Assembly (NCBI RefSeq): GCF_009870125.1
Contig: NC_046679.1
Coordinates: forward strand, 1,302,001-1,366,000
From: Drosophila pseudoobscura
Taxonomy: Eukaryota > Arthropoda > Insecta > Diptera > Drosophilidae
Direction: 5' to 3'
Length of the DNA: 64,000 bases
Within the stretch, counting starts at the first letter, position 1. Each line of letters starts with the position of its first letter. Shown here in pieces: positions 13,455 through 24,557 of the stretch. A model generated the notes under the pieces. The model did not search any database and had not been told where the DNA came from. It worked only from the letters and a program-made list of their open reading frames with translations. A program made the translations under genes and the position numbers.

Positions 13455-13796
13455 GGGATCTTATATGGAGACATAGAGATAGTTCTAGATGTTGCATCTT
13501 CTTCATTACTCTTTACTCTCTCCTCCCCCCTAACGCCCCAACGCCCCAACGCCCTAAAGCCTTCTTCTGTCACCCCGTTCTTATTCTTGACTTCATCAAA
13601 ACTCTTGTGTGATATGTTTAAGAGCAAATTGTAAACTATGTATCGTACATCGTACATCGCATCGTACTTCCTATATGCGTATGAGCCGCTCTTCGTTTAT
13701 TTGTAACTTATAATCCTCCTCAGATCCGATTCCCAGCTCTTATGCTATCATTTCTTACTCTAATCGAAGCTGTCTGTCTAAATGTAGAGCGAAGCA

Positions 13797-13802
13797 AATA
13801 AA
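13797..13802 (+). terminator. Poly(A) signal of Cpr100A
   Basis: A canonical AATAAA hexamer lies 343 bases after the stop codon, followed within 40 bases by T- and G-rich sequence. It is the first canonical hexamer downstream on this strand. Confidence 0.6.
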
Positions 13803-13809
13803 CTTGTTG

Positions 13810-16010
13810 CGGTTCGCAGATGTTGAATCGAAATCCAAATCAAAATCAAAATCGAAAATTAAATATTCTGGGCCTTGGGACCTCTGAGCAATTTTTATAG
13901 AGAACATAGATATTGTAGATCTGTAAGCGCAATATACATATGATACTGAAATTGATTGAATCTTAATCCTGTTCGTTTCTTAAGTCTTTTGTTCAATTAT
14001 TTTTAGCAGATTTATCTAAGCACCTCCGGCAGAGAACGCCCACTCCCCAGAGCCCAGAGCCCAGATACTCGTACTCGTACTCGTACTTGTACCACCCCCA
14101 TGTACCCCCATCGACGACTGCATTACACAACCAACTTTCGAGCATGCAAAACGAGTTCCAGTCCCAATCCCAGTTTCGGTTTCGGTCTCGGTTTCTGTTA
14201 CGATTCTATGCCAGCAGCAGCCAACACAACAAGGAAAGGCTTTTGGAAACTGGTTTTTGCCCATTTGACAGTAATCTTGGCCAATTGTGCAAAATTCCAA
14301 TAGAAAATGAAATCAACTTGGCGGCTGTCCCCTGTCCCCACACCCCCATGCTGATCCGGAAAACTATGCACAGTCGGGGAGAAGCTAATGAATGACTAAT
14401 TCTAGTTCGACTTGTCGGGGCAAAGTGTTCGATTTAGCATGGCCTAATCACACCCACGAGCCCCACCGATAGAGGGTAGTACTGGAGCCATACTTCCCCT
14501 CGAACATTGCAGCATAAACATACTTTCCACATCCATTGTTAGGCATTCTTTTGCACCCCTACAAGTATTAGCTCCACTAGCAACAGCAGCAGCTTTCAAG
14601 GTCAGTTTTGTTGTGGACTGGTGTCCGGCTCTCTGGTTCGATTGGATTGGCTTTTGCTTCTGGCCTGTGCCTGGGTCTGGCTCTGGCTCTTGCTGGCTTC
14701 TGTTGAAATTGTTCAGTCAATTAAGAAAATCAATTTGGTTTCGTTTCTTATTGTATTTTATGGATTTTATTTGTTGTTGTTTTGGTAGTACTTTTTTGCA
14801 CCCACTTTTGTGGCAATCGCAATCGCGTGGACTACGACTCGGATTCGCTTACTCAATGGCGGATTTTCGTTCGGCTTTTGCGAAAGAGGTAAAAGTCAAG
14901 AATGTGCTGGCCATCGCCATCGAATGCCTATGGTATCGGAACAAATCGGAACAGGTGCTTGCAAGGTGTGCTGTCGAGGGTACGGGCCTTTTATGGCTGT
15001 TTCTTTATGCACTCGTACTCGTAACTTTAATGAATTATTTAACTCTGAAAAATGGCAAACGTTGAAAGATGCTGGAGGTTACTGTTCTGATGATGTCTGT
15101 GGGTGTGAAGAGCTCAATTATTTGATCAATTAAGTGCAAAGTAATTAGCTTTTTAGTCGTCGATTGTAGCTTAATCTGATTTTTATATTCATTCAACATT
15201 CAGATTACGAATCATCCACACACCTCGGTTTACCTCGGTTAGATTTGTGTGGAAAGTGGATGGGTGTAAAACTCAGGGGCAAGCGTTTCCGACCCCATAA
15301 AGTATATACGTTATATTCTTTAAAAGCATTAATAGTCGAGTCGATATATGTAGTCATGTCTGTCTGTCCGTTTTGCTTGACGCCTACTCCTCAGAGACTA
15401 CATATGTACATATGTATGTATGTACATATGTATATGAGCGAAACACAACACATATTAATAACGCAGAATCATAGAGAATTACCATATTTAGCATATGGGG
15501 GAATCTGCACTTGATCGTTTTATTATTATAGCCAGAAGTAACAAATGAAATTGTAGTGGGTACGCAATGCCCTCCACGCGCTTACTTCCCTCTCTTTCAC
15601 ACACTCTTCATCGTGCGCCGTCTGTCGGAGGGAATCGAGATTTGGTTGCTATGCTGTTATTTTTGAAAAAACTTTTTGCAGAGGTCAGGGTAATTTGTCA
15701 AATATCAAACATATTAAAAAGTAAAATGTATAAATTTATAATTAATCATTCAATTTTATTTAGATTGTACACACATAAATTTAAAAATATTACGAAATAA
15801 ATCTGAATGATATCCTAAGAACGATATTCTACAAAATTACAGAATTACTGAGAGATTCAATTAAATAAATTATCTTTCATTTTGTACATATTATTAAGTA
15901 GTTCAAGTTACAGTTGTATTAACACGGTTGTTAGAATACCCCAAACAATAGTTTGATTGTGGGGCAGATTTTCAAACATTCATAAAATCTAAAAACATCG
16001 ATGTTAAAAA
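13810..16010. other. Spacer between Cpr100A and Smc5
   Basis: No supportable gene. The first part is GC-balanced with short repeats: TCGTAC-like units near 14065-14090 and CATATGTA-type alternations at 15400-15436. From about 15650 it becomes strongly AT-rich. The 150-codon frame at 14613-15065 is a low-complexity Leu/Trp/Phe run without a domain and was not accepted. Confidence 0.6.
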
Positions 16011-16027
16011 ACCTTGTTTTAGCCAAA

Positions 16028-16146
16028 ATGATTGGATATCTTGTAGAAAATTTATTCATCAAAGCGATAAAACTTTGTGGGCATGGCTAAATGTTCTATA
16101 TATCTAATAATATTCCACGGAATATCAAAAACGAGGATTATGTATA
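16028..16146 (-). repeat. Dispersed repeat, copy C (minus orientation)
   Basis: Read on the minus strand, this segment matches two direct copies at about 40155-40262 and 40384-40500. Shared blocks are a start like CCTCG..TTTTGATATTCC, then GAATATTA, then CATTTAGCCATGCCCACA, then a TTTTATC/ATAAATAAATTTTCTA stretch. Copies differ at many positions, so the family is old. It ends only about 25 bases before the cluster of Smc5 promoter motifs. No coding capacity is visible; it may be a short non-autonomous transposon or Helitron-type remnant. Confidence 0.7.
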
Positions 16147-16172
16147 GTGGAACTTGAAGTAGTCAGTATATT

Positions 16173-16262
16173 AACGGTATATTTTTAAAATACGACCGTA
16201 TATTTCGGTGTATTTCTGAGCGTCTGGCGGTATATTTGAACGATAAATCCGCGGTCACACTG
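16173..16262 (+). promoter_or_regulatory. Smc5 promoter with Motif 1 and Motif 6-like elements
   Basis: CGGTCACACTG at 16252-16262 matches Drosophila core-promoter Motif 1 (consensus YGGTCACACTR, bound by M1BP), typical of broadly expressed genes without a TATA box. Just upstream are several copies of a CGGTATATTT-like word (16175-16184, 16197-16204, 16228-16236), close to Motif 6 (KTYRGTATWTTT). The cluster lies 50-140 bases before the Smc5 ATG, as expected for a housekeeping promoter. Confidence 0.75.
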
Positions 16263-16315
16263 GATACGAATAAAATAAAATTTAAATTTAAAATACGATT
16301 TAAAATACGCCAAAA

Positions 16316-19300
16316 ATGGTGAAAGAAAAGCCATTAAGTCAAGAGCAATTGATGGGACGGATCAAATCCGTTTACGTGAAACATTTCGTGTAAGTATGTG
16401 GTCGCCAGAAATGTGACATACGCGTCCTCCCATGAATGCAAACCGGCGGTCACGGCAGAGTTAATACAGTTTTTGTTGTTTGGTAGGTCCTACAAGGAGG
16501 TAACTTATTATCCCAGCAAATACCTGAATGTATTGACTGGGCCCAATGGAAGCGGAAAGTCGACAATAGTCGCTGCAATAATGATAGGCCTGGGCGGCGA
16601 GCCACAATTGCTCGACCGCTCCGCCAGCCTCATCGACTACATACAAAGCGGCGAAACTGAGGCTACAATTGCTGTTACGATCTACGGTCGCTCAGAGCAC
16701 ACTACAGAGGCTTTTCGGCGCATAATATCTTCGGATGGAACGTCGAGTTTTTATGTCAAGAATATCAAGCAGACGAAGAAAAACTTCCAGAACATAGTCG
16801 CGTCCTATAACTTGCAAGTCGGCAATTTGTGCCAGTTCATGCCCCAGGACCGGGTTCAGGTAAGACCGGGCCGACATCTAATGCATGTAGTTTGAACATG
16901 TCTAATTTAATGTCTAATACTGTGATCAGGACTTTTCCAAGATGAATCCTCAGGAGCTGCTAATGAACACAATAGCTTCCATATGTGACGATGACCTGAC
17001 CAAAAATTTTACTCAGTTGAAAGCAATGCGTTCCAAGCAAGTAAATGCCCAATCTGATAGCGAAAAGCAGAAGAAAAGTTTGCAGAAGAAACAACACCGC
17101 TTGGAACAGTAAGCAAACGCAAATCCAATGGTTAAATAACTACAAATTCTAATACAACCTTCCAGGTTAAAAGCGTCTGTTGCTCAATTTCGAGAACGCG
17201 AGGAAACAAATCAAAAGGTGAACATATTTAAAGTAAAAAAACTATGGCTCGAGGTCGAAAAGAGCGCAGAAAAGGCAGCTGAATATAGAGAACAACTGGC
17301 GACGGAAAAAAAGAATTTCAAGAAAATTGAAAACACCTTCAAACAGCACAAGCAATCGCAGGAGCAGAGCGAAAAAAAAAGAACAGACCTGAGGAATGCT
17401 TGCTTGAACACGGTAATTAACATCCCCTGACTATAGTCAAATTTAAAACTTATTTACATTAAGAAATGGATGAGTAATGAGTTTTCTTTTCAGATTCGAT
17501 CTTTGGGCCAGGCTGAGGTCGAGCATAATGTTATAAAGGGGCAACTGGAGAATGTGAAGCTGGAAATCGTACACAATAGATCAGCATATGAGGTTGGTAA
17601 CATTTTGTGTAATTTAAAAGGTTTTTTATTTCAAAAATTTGTACATTTTATAAAGACTGAAAAGCAAAGAGTAGCGCAGTCGGCAGTAGAAGCCGAAAAG
17701 GTGAAACAATTAATAGATGCTAGAAATCAGGAGCTGTCTGAATTGAACAAAAACAAGGCGAACATCATGTCCGAATTGGAAGGTCATCAAGAATCATTCA
17801 ATAATATCAACAAACGGGTAATTGAGCAGTTCAGTAAGCGACAAAAGCTAGAGAACGCTCTAAATGATGAGAAGATTCCGGAAATGACCGCACTGAAAAA
17901 TAAAATGGACAGACTGCAAAATGTAAAAACGCAAAAGATGCAGGAGCTCAGCCGAACACAGCCGAATTTGGCTGCTGCTATGGATTGGGTTGAGCAAAAT
18001 CGGCACAGATATCGACTCCAAATCTATAATCCCATGATATTTGAGGTAATTGGAATGGTACACTAGTAGCATTGAGTTTTAACCACTCTCGTCGTTTCAG
18101 CTATCGATGGAAAGTGAAGACGCAGCGAAGTACTTGGAGAATGTGGTTAAACAGCGGGACCTCTTTGCGTTTGCTTGTGAGGACAAAACTGATATGTCCG
18201 ATCTGATCAACGAACTGTGTGTAAGGCAGAAGCTGGGTGTGAATATTATATACTGCGCACCAGCCGATACATGCTCGTATAGTCCCACTGTGCCGAGAAG
18301 TGAACTGCGGTAAGCCTGCCCTGCCTTCTATTCCATTGTACACCGATCGATTGCAATACTCTTTCATTCGTTTATAAACAGACCATTGGGATTTAACGCG
18401 TATCTGGTCGATCTAGTCTCGGGACCAGCACCCATTCTGAACAAACTCTGTTCGACATACTCAATCCATAATATTCCCATCGGCTCAGACGCCGTGAGCA
18501 ATCATACATCATCCATTCCAAAGGGAATTCGCGTATATTTTGGAGGTAGGCCTGAAAGGAAGACAAACAATCGGGCACTCTAGTTTAACTAACTGAAATA
18601 TTGTGCTTTCTAGGCAACAAGAAGTTCATAGTAACCACGTCCCGATACCGGCCTGACACCATACTTACGGAGAGCACGATTCGAGGAAAGAATCAGCTAA
18701 TTGCTGTTGATTCCGAGCAGCTGGAGGCGCTTAAAAGACAGTATTCCGAAGTTGTCGGACAGCGCGACAGACTTCGAAATGCCATTACATTACTCGATGC
18801 AGAGTTTGAACGTTTGCAGGCCAACCGCAGAGAAGTGGCAGAAAAAAAACAAACAGTCGAACAAAAGCTATCGTATATTAATCAAGTTAAAGGCGAAATA
18901 GAGAAACTTTTGAAAAGGTTTGACAGGCTTGAGGAGACTTCCAATTGTGAGTACTTACAGCTCTCTCCAAACCAATTCAGATTGCACTTAACATAAATAT
19001 TTTTAGCATTGGATTCAATCAGAAAACAAGCTCATGACACTCTGCTCGTGAATATGAAAAAAATACGAGACGCCGAGGACAAACTAGTGAACAATTTGGA
19101 ACGAATTGGAAGGTTAATGTGCGCAAAGAAATTGGCTAAAGAAATGGAACAGGTTTATCTGCGACAACAAGAAAGTCAAACCGATTCCCTGAAAGAGACA
19201 GAAGAAATGTTTAATTCAGCAAAGGTACGTAGTGGAATAGTAGACAAACAGCTAACAGATCCGATACATTCAACAATTATACTATCAGAATAAAGTCAAC

Positions 19301-20532
19301 CAACTGTCGGAGCTGTACGAAGGGCAGACGAGAGAGAGCGAAAAGAAAAAACACGAAATCAAGCTGCGGTGCAACGATGTGCTGCCCAGCGATGCGACAT
19401 TCCCTTTTAAAGACGAATTTAAGAATATGGCGAGCATGGACATCAATCAAGTTCGCGAGGCAATAAACGACCACCAGGCCAGATTAGAGTGCATGCAAAA
19501 CATAGATACAGACGTAAGTTGACTGTGCTGTGCGTGCAATTGGCTTCAGTATTAAATGGGATTGCTTTCAGGTAATCAAAGATTTCAATGAACTGCAAAA
19601 TGATGCAAAGGACCTTGAAGAACTGATTCTTGAGTCGCTAAACGCTGAGAAGACGCTGGAATCCGATATGTCTGCCTTATACGAAAGCTGGATACCTAAA
19701 TTGCACGACCTAATAAGTACGATCAACAATAAGTTTGGCGAATTTATGGAATCTATCGACTACGTGGGAGAGATAAACCTGGCCAAATCCGATAAGGTGT
19801 TGCATTCGTTTTGTGTCTCTTACGTTCTCTTAAATCTAACAAATATTTTGTATTATTAGTTCGACTTCGACACATATGGCATCCAAATATTGGTCCAGTT
19901 TAGAAAAAATACTCCACTACAGACGTTGGATAAGTTCATTCAATCTGGCGGCGAGCGAGCAGTCTCCATAGCAGTGTATTCGCTAGCCTTGCAACACGTC
20001 ACTCACGTGCCATTCAGGTAATTAATCGAAACCGAATGCGAAAATATCCAAAATACGTATTTACTCTTTTTAGGTGCGTCGATGAAATAAATCAAGGCAT
20101 GGACGCTAAAAATGAACGTAATATTTTTAATCTACTTTTAAGGGAAGCCACCAAGCCTGGGTCGGCTCAATACCTTTTCGTTACCCCCAAGGTACGAGTA
20201 TATACTTACAATGTTGATTACAAAATTTAGGTGTTGTCATCGCTCAGCTGTCTAGCACGAACATCCTTCTTGGCTCTTCCTTCTTTCAGTCTGGAATATA
20301 CTGATTGTTTGATTTCAGCGAAAAGACCGAGCAATGCTTCCCTTTTCTTTGTTCGCGTTGACAAGCAATCTGTTCCTTCCACAGCCAAAGAGATTAATAT
20401 ATTCTATTTTTTCTTCTATACTTTCAGCTGCTGTACGATTTAGATTATAATGAAAAACTGTGCGTCGCTATTGTGTGCAATTCGCGATCAGTTTCGGAAA
20501 ACCTGAAGTTTCCAATGATTGACGGATTTTAA
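16316..20532 (+). CDS. Smc5: Structural maintenance of chromosomes protein 5 (Smc5)
   Basis: Fifteen coding exons: 16316-16389, 16487-16859, 16930-17108, 17166-17412, 17494-17592, 17656-18045, 18101-18309, 18382-18545, 18614-18946, 19007-19224, 19289-19513, 19572-19796, 19860-20017, 20074-20191, 20428-20532. They join in frame to about 1038 residues, the usual Smc5 length. Walker A is GPNGSGKST at residues 43-51. Two long coiled coils flank a hinge around residues 430-600. The C-terminal head has the ABC signature SGGER (941-945) and Walker B FRCVDE (964-969). Smc5 pairs with Smc6 in the nuclear SMC5/6 complex, which uses ATP to hold DNA and acts in recombination repair and replication-fork stability. 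No stop or frameshift was found, so the copy looks functional. The fifth intron (17593-17655, 63 bases) is open in frame and has a weak GTTGGT donor, so its removal is an inference. Confidence 0.95.
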
Positions 20533-20581
20533 TCAGTAGTGACATTGTTGAGTATTTTGTAATGAGCCAAAGAAGCATGGC

Positions 20582-20587
20582 AATAAA
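20582..20587 (+). terminator. Poly(A) signal of Smc5
   Basis: AATAAA lies 50 bases after the Smc5 stop codon, giving a very short 3' UTR. Confidence 0.6.
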
Positions 20588-20863
20588 CTTGAGCCTTGAA
20601 GACTAGCGTTTTGTAAGAAGCTGACTTAAATCCAAGCATTGATAAGTCACCTAAATTAATATTTTGTAAATGTGTATATCCCTGCTGATGCACTCAAATT
20701 ATACGTTTATCAGAGACGAGACTGTTTGGAGATAGCAGAATTGTGTGTTTGCTTTCTTTATTTGTGGCCTTATCCAGCCTTTTTAGAGGGTCTACAATTG
20801 ATCTCATAAATGTAAAGACCAGCTCGTAAAGTAATTGTGGTTGTGATAGTATGATAGTATCTG

Positions 20864-21176
20864 TTATAGTATTCTGCTGATTTCTGTTTCCCTGGTATCC
20901 CAGAAATCATAGCAGACACACGCCGTCCAGGGCTGGCAGCCACTCTCATTGGCGACTCCGGGAAGGCCGTAGATCAGATGCCCACAATTTCGCAGCGAGA
21001 TCAGGAGGAGGCAGCAGGTTGATAATGGCGGTTCGGAAGCGCTGCTGTGCTGGCTCATGGCTCATGACTATTAACGAAAGGAAGAGCGATAGAACGACAC
21101 CAACTCGCAGCAAATTCAGCTTTGTCGTTTTGCTTTTTGGAACATTGGACAGTGACTGACTGAGTAAGAGATACAA
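20864..21176 (-). pseudogene. Possible decayed small secreted-peptide gene
   Basis: Read on the minus strand, a TATA-like CATAAAAAA is followed by a doubled initiator word TCAGTCAGTC near 21150-21165, then an ATG in a short frame that stops after nine codons. A second frame next to it encodes a strongly hydrophobic, signal-peptide-like run. After another frame change a 64-codon frame (20864-21058) encodes a Cys-rich stretch containing NCGHLIYGLPG and GCQPWTACVCYD. Signal-like and Cys-rich parts lie in consecutive but different frames, as in a gene broken by two small indels. I recognise no family. It may equally be a chance arrangement in the 3' flank of the neighbouring genes. Confidence 0.25.
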
Positions 21177-21281
21177 TTAAATAAATGGTATTTTTTATGT
21201 ACAGCACTATATTACAACTAATCTACGCACTTAAAGGTAGTATAGAGTACACGTGTTAGGACTAACTGCTACCTCAGCTTT

Positions 21282-22528
21282 CTACACGTTGATGACCAGT
21301 GCCGTGGATCTGTACTTCCGCTTGGGCTTGACGACCGTCTTGGACTTGGGCGGCCGTTTCAGATCTCCGCTGGGCGGACGTCGGCGGGAACGCGTGTCTC
21401 TGGGCGGAGGTGGTGGCGGGTGATCGATGTATTTGTTGCGCAGGGGGCCGGGGCCGGAGAAGTTGGGTGGCGGATAGGACTCGAAGTCCTCGATGTCGAG
21501 ATCGGGCCTGGACTCCTGCTCGTGCTCGTGCTCGTGCGCCTGCGCCTTGAGGAACTTCTGCAGTTTGGGATTGTTGAGAAGCTGCAGCTTGATGGCGTCG
21601 TCGAGCAGCTTCTGCTGGTCCTCAAGGTAGGCTTCGATCTGTTTCTTGGAGGCCACGTTCTTGTAGCGGTCATGACTCTTGGGCCGTGACACTGGCACTG
21701 GCACAACCTCATAGTCATCGTGATCCGGTTCGAAGACGCTGTAGGAGTTGCTGCTGGACGATGCCGTGGCCTTGGGGGGCGGCACCAGGTGGAAAGGATC
21801 TGGCTCTGGCTCGTACTGCAGCTGAGTCCACTTGGAGCGCTTGGGTGGTGACACATCCTCTCCAGATCCCACGTGCACATCGGATGAGTAGCCTCCGCCA
21901 AAGCCTCTTCCTCCTCCTCCTCCTCCTCCTCCGCCTCCACCTCCGCTCTTATATGGAATGGCGGTCACGTACTTGGGCTGCTTGGCGTAGCTGGAGCTGG
22001 GGCCAGCCTTTTTGGGGACTGTGATCGGATGCTGGACGCGTATCTGGGTGCCGATGGTGTATTCTCGACTGTCTTGGACCGACGACTCGCCCGAGTATTC
22101 GGCGGAGTTGTAGCGCTCTCCGGAATAGTCATCTTCCTCCTGGCAGAAGGCAGAGTTTTGATTGAATGGGACTGGATTGACGGGCAACGGGCACAACTCA
22201 CCGATCCATAGGGTCTGTAGTGGGATTTCTTGGGATACTTCTTGGTCACGTCCCGGCGCTTGCTCTCGTTTGTCTGCAGGTCAGCGCGTAGATAGCCGGA
22301 GGGTGCCAATCGAATGGGTCCTGGCACTGATCCCGAGCCCTGGCCGGATCCCGGGGCCAGGGCACTATAGTAGCTCCTGCGATAGTAGGATCTCGCCGGT
22401 CTCTGGCCAGAGGCGGTCGCGACCAGCAGCACTGCCACAGCCAAGAACTGTAATGATTATAGTTAGTGCTGATTCTCGTTCAGATTCGATTCGATTTGAT
22501 TTCCGCTTACATTCCAGTACAGACGCAT
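21282..22528 (-). CDS. Secreted Pro/Ser/Tyr-rich protein of unknown function
   Basis: Three coding exons in minus order: 22528-22511, 22447-22202 and 22139-21282, about 373 residues. Exon 1 is six codons (MRLYWN), and with exon 2 forms a signal peptide ending near ATASG. The mature chain is disordered and low in complexity: a Tyr/Arg-rich start (ARSYYRRSYY), acidic Tyr-rich blocks (SGERYNSAEYSGE), a 12-residue glycine tract, an acidic Pro-rich middle, one helix-like Lys/Leu/Gln segment (KKQIEAYLEDQQKLLDDAIK), a His/Glu repeat (EHEHEQE), a proline run, and a very basic end (PPKSKTVVKPKRKYR). The signal peptide and short first exon suggest a secreted matrix or cuticle-associated protein, but there is no RR domain or other recognised domain. 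The helix-like segment is the best candidate for a conserved core. Confidence 0.75.
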
Positions 22529-22529
22529 T

Positions 22530-24557
22530 GCGAGTGTGGGAGGGCTTAGAGGGTTCGTTCCGATTTAGGCTTCACTCAGGGACCTGTGTCTCTGCAACGT
22601 GAGTTGTATCTTTGAATCAACCACCAGCGTGGCAACAACGAAACTGAAAGTTTGGCCAATGAACGCAACAGTTTTATGGAAGCTTCCTCCTCATCGAATC
22701 TGCGACTCCAACTCCGCCAGCGACTCGAACCTGCCGCAACAGCAACGGCAACGGCAACATGTTTTGCAATTGAAACCTGCCGGGGCAGGCCGGGCCGCCG
22801 ACCAACCGATAGAAATCTCTGTCTGTCGGCCTGTGCTTCACGCATGGACTTGTTGCAACTTGGAGAGGAAGCCAGGGTCCAAACCAGAGACACAGCCAGA
22901 CCCAGAGCCAGAGCCAAAGCCAGACCTGAGGCTGCGGCTGCGGCTGAAACTGAGGCATCATTTGCATTTCCAGTAGGAAATAGAGCGCATGCGCAGAGGG
23001 GCATAAATAAAATGTTTCTTTATGGCTGCAATTACGAATAACGATGGCGATTTGCCACGTGGAAGTGGGGGGGAGTGGAGTGGCGTGGAATGGGCTTGGG
23101 TTAAATGGTTTAGTTTTCGTTTTTTGTGACTTAATAAGAAAGTAGACAAATTAGCTGGAAGCCGAACACCCGCCCCATCGGCGCTTCTTCATCAGACCAG
23201 CATTGTGTGTGGAAAACGGGTTTCTATTGCTCAGACCTGGCTCTAGCATCTCTTACCGCATAGATGTTGCTCTCCTGCTCTCCTGCTCCCCCTCTTTGGT
23301 GGCCCCAAGTTCAGGTTCAGTGGGGGCCAAACCGAAAGAGCCAGGAAAGCCAGGAAATGTTAGCCAGGTGCTGCTGCTGCTGGAGCTGGAGGTGGAAATG
23401 GCCTTTTTTGCTGGCACGCTTGGACTACTTTCTATGGCAGGATGCGCGCTCGAAATGCGGAAGATGCAGATGCTGCTTTTTCTGGTTGTCTGCCGGTAGG
23501 TGGAAGTGGAATTGGAAATGGATGTGGATGTGGATATGGACATGGTCGCGGACAGGGACTTCACTTCGATCCATTGCATAACGTTTCATCGCGGTTCATT
23601 TGCACAATTATTTACACGCTTATCCTGTCCATGTGTCCGCCTTGTCCGCCTGTCTATGCATGTCTCAGCCGCCCGATCACATGCCCAGGGAAGATTGAGA
23701 TTGCCGGCAATTAAAGCGATGCCTCTAATTAAACTCGAGTCTAATGCCGCCTTGATTGAGGCCTTGGGGCACGGCCTGCATAATTGTGCAACTAGCGGCA
23801 ATTGCAGCTCGTTTGCGGGATGGACCAATGGGTGCCACTCGAACCCACTCGGGCGCTCTTTTGCCAAGGTCAAGCTCAAGTTCAATACGCATGACAATTG
23901 CTGTGGCAGCCCCTGCCACAGCCACAATCGTCCCGCATAATTTCCGTTTTCCTTGTGAACAAATCAAAAGTAGACTTGCACTTGGACGTGCTCTGGGGCT
24001 GGGGCTGGTTTCCGCTCGAGTCTTAACAATGCCATTGCCACAAACGGTTTTTGCTTGCAAACATTTTGTGAAAGGAGCTGGCCAGAGCTGGAGGACTGCC
24101 GCCAGATGGGGCTGGGATTGGGATTGGGATTGTATTTGGGGCTTGGGAAATGGGCATAAGCAGGTGGGCAGCCCCGAGCAATGACTATGCCTGAGATCTG
24201 AATGATCGCTCTCTCCCCTATAAAGCCACTCAATTATCGACGGAATTGGGCCTGATTGAGCGTTCCCCAATTGGCGATTGCGGCAATTCGATGTGCATTG
24301 TGTTATACATCAGTTTATTAGCATATTTTCCATTACGAACTAAATTAATACCGCATCGAGCTGCTGCTCACAGATTAGTCAAGATCAAGGTTGTGCGTTG
24401 GGTGTTGGTTGTTGCGGGTTGGATGTTGGTTGTTGGGGGTTCGATGTTGGGTTTGTGCATATATCAAATCACTGATTCCGCTGTGGGTGATGTCAAAGTT
24501 TAGCAGATGATCGTTAAAGTAATACCCATATGCCATCTCTCTCTCTCTGTCGCTTTG
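22530..24557. other. Spacer upstream of the secreted-protein gene
   Basis: No supportable gene. Contains the 5' flank of the 21.3-22.5 kb gene and the 3' flank of the 24.6-25.9 kb gene. Open frames here are Arg/Ala/Pro-rich chance frames. On the minus strand an AATAAA (TTTATT at about 24314 on the plus strand) is a possible poly(A) signal of the upstream minus-strand gene. Confidence 0.5.

Noticed and set aside
12736-13476. A 246-codon frame overlapping Cpr100A in another frame
   Set aside because: Ser/Pro/Arg/Thr-rich shadow that ignores the Cpr100A introns; the RR domain lies in the accepted frame.
14613-15065. A 150-codon frame that looks like a membrane protein
   Set aside because: The Trp/Phe/Leu/Cys-rich run comes from TTTG/TGG-rich simple sequence; no consistent membrane topology or family.
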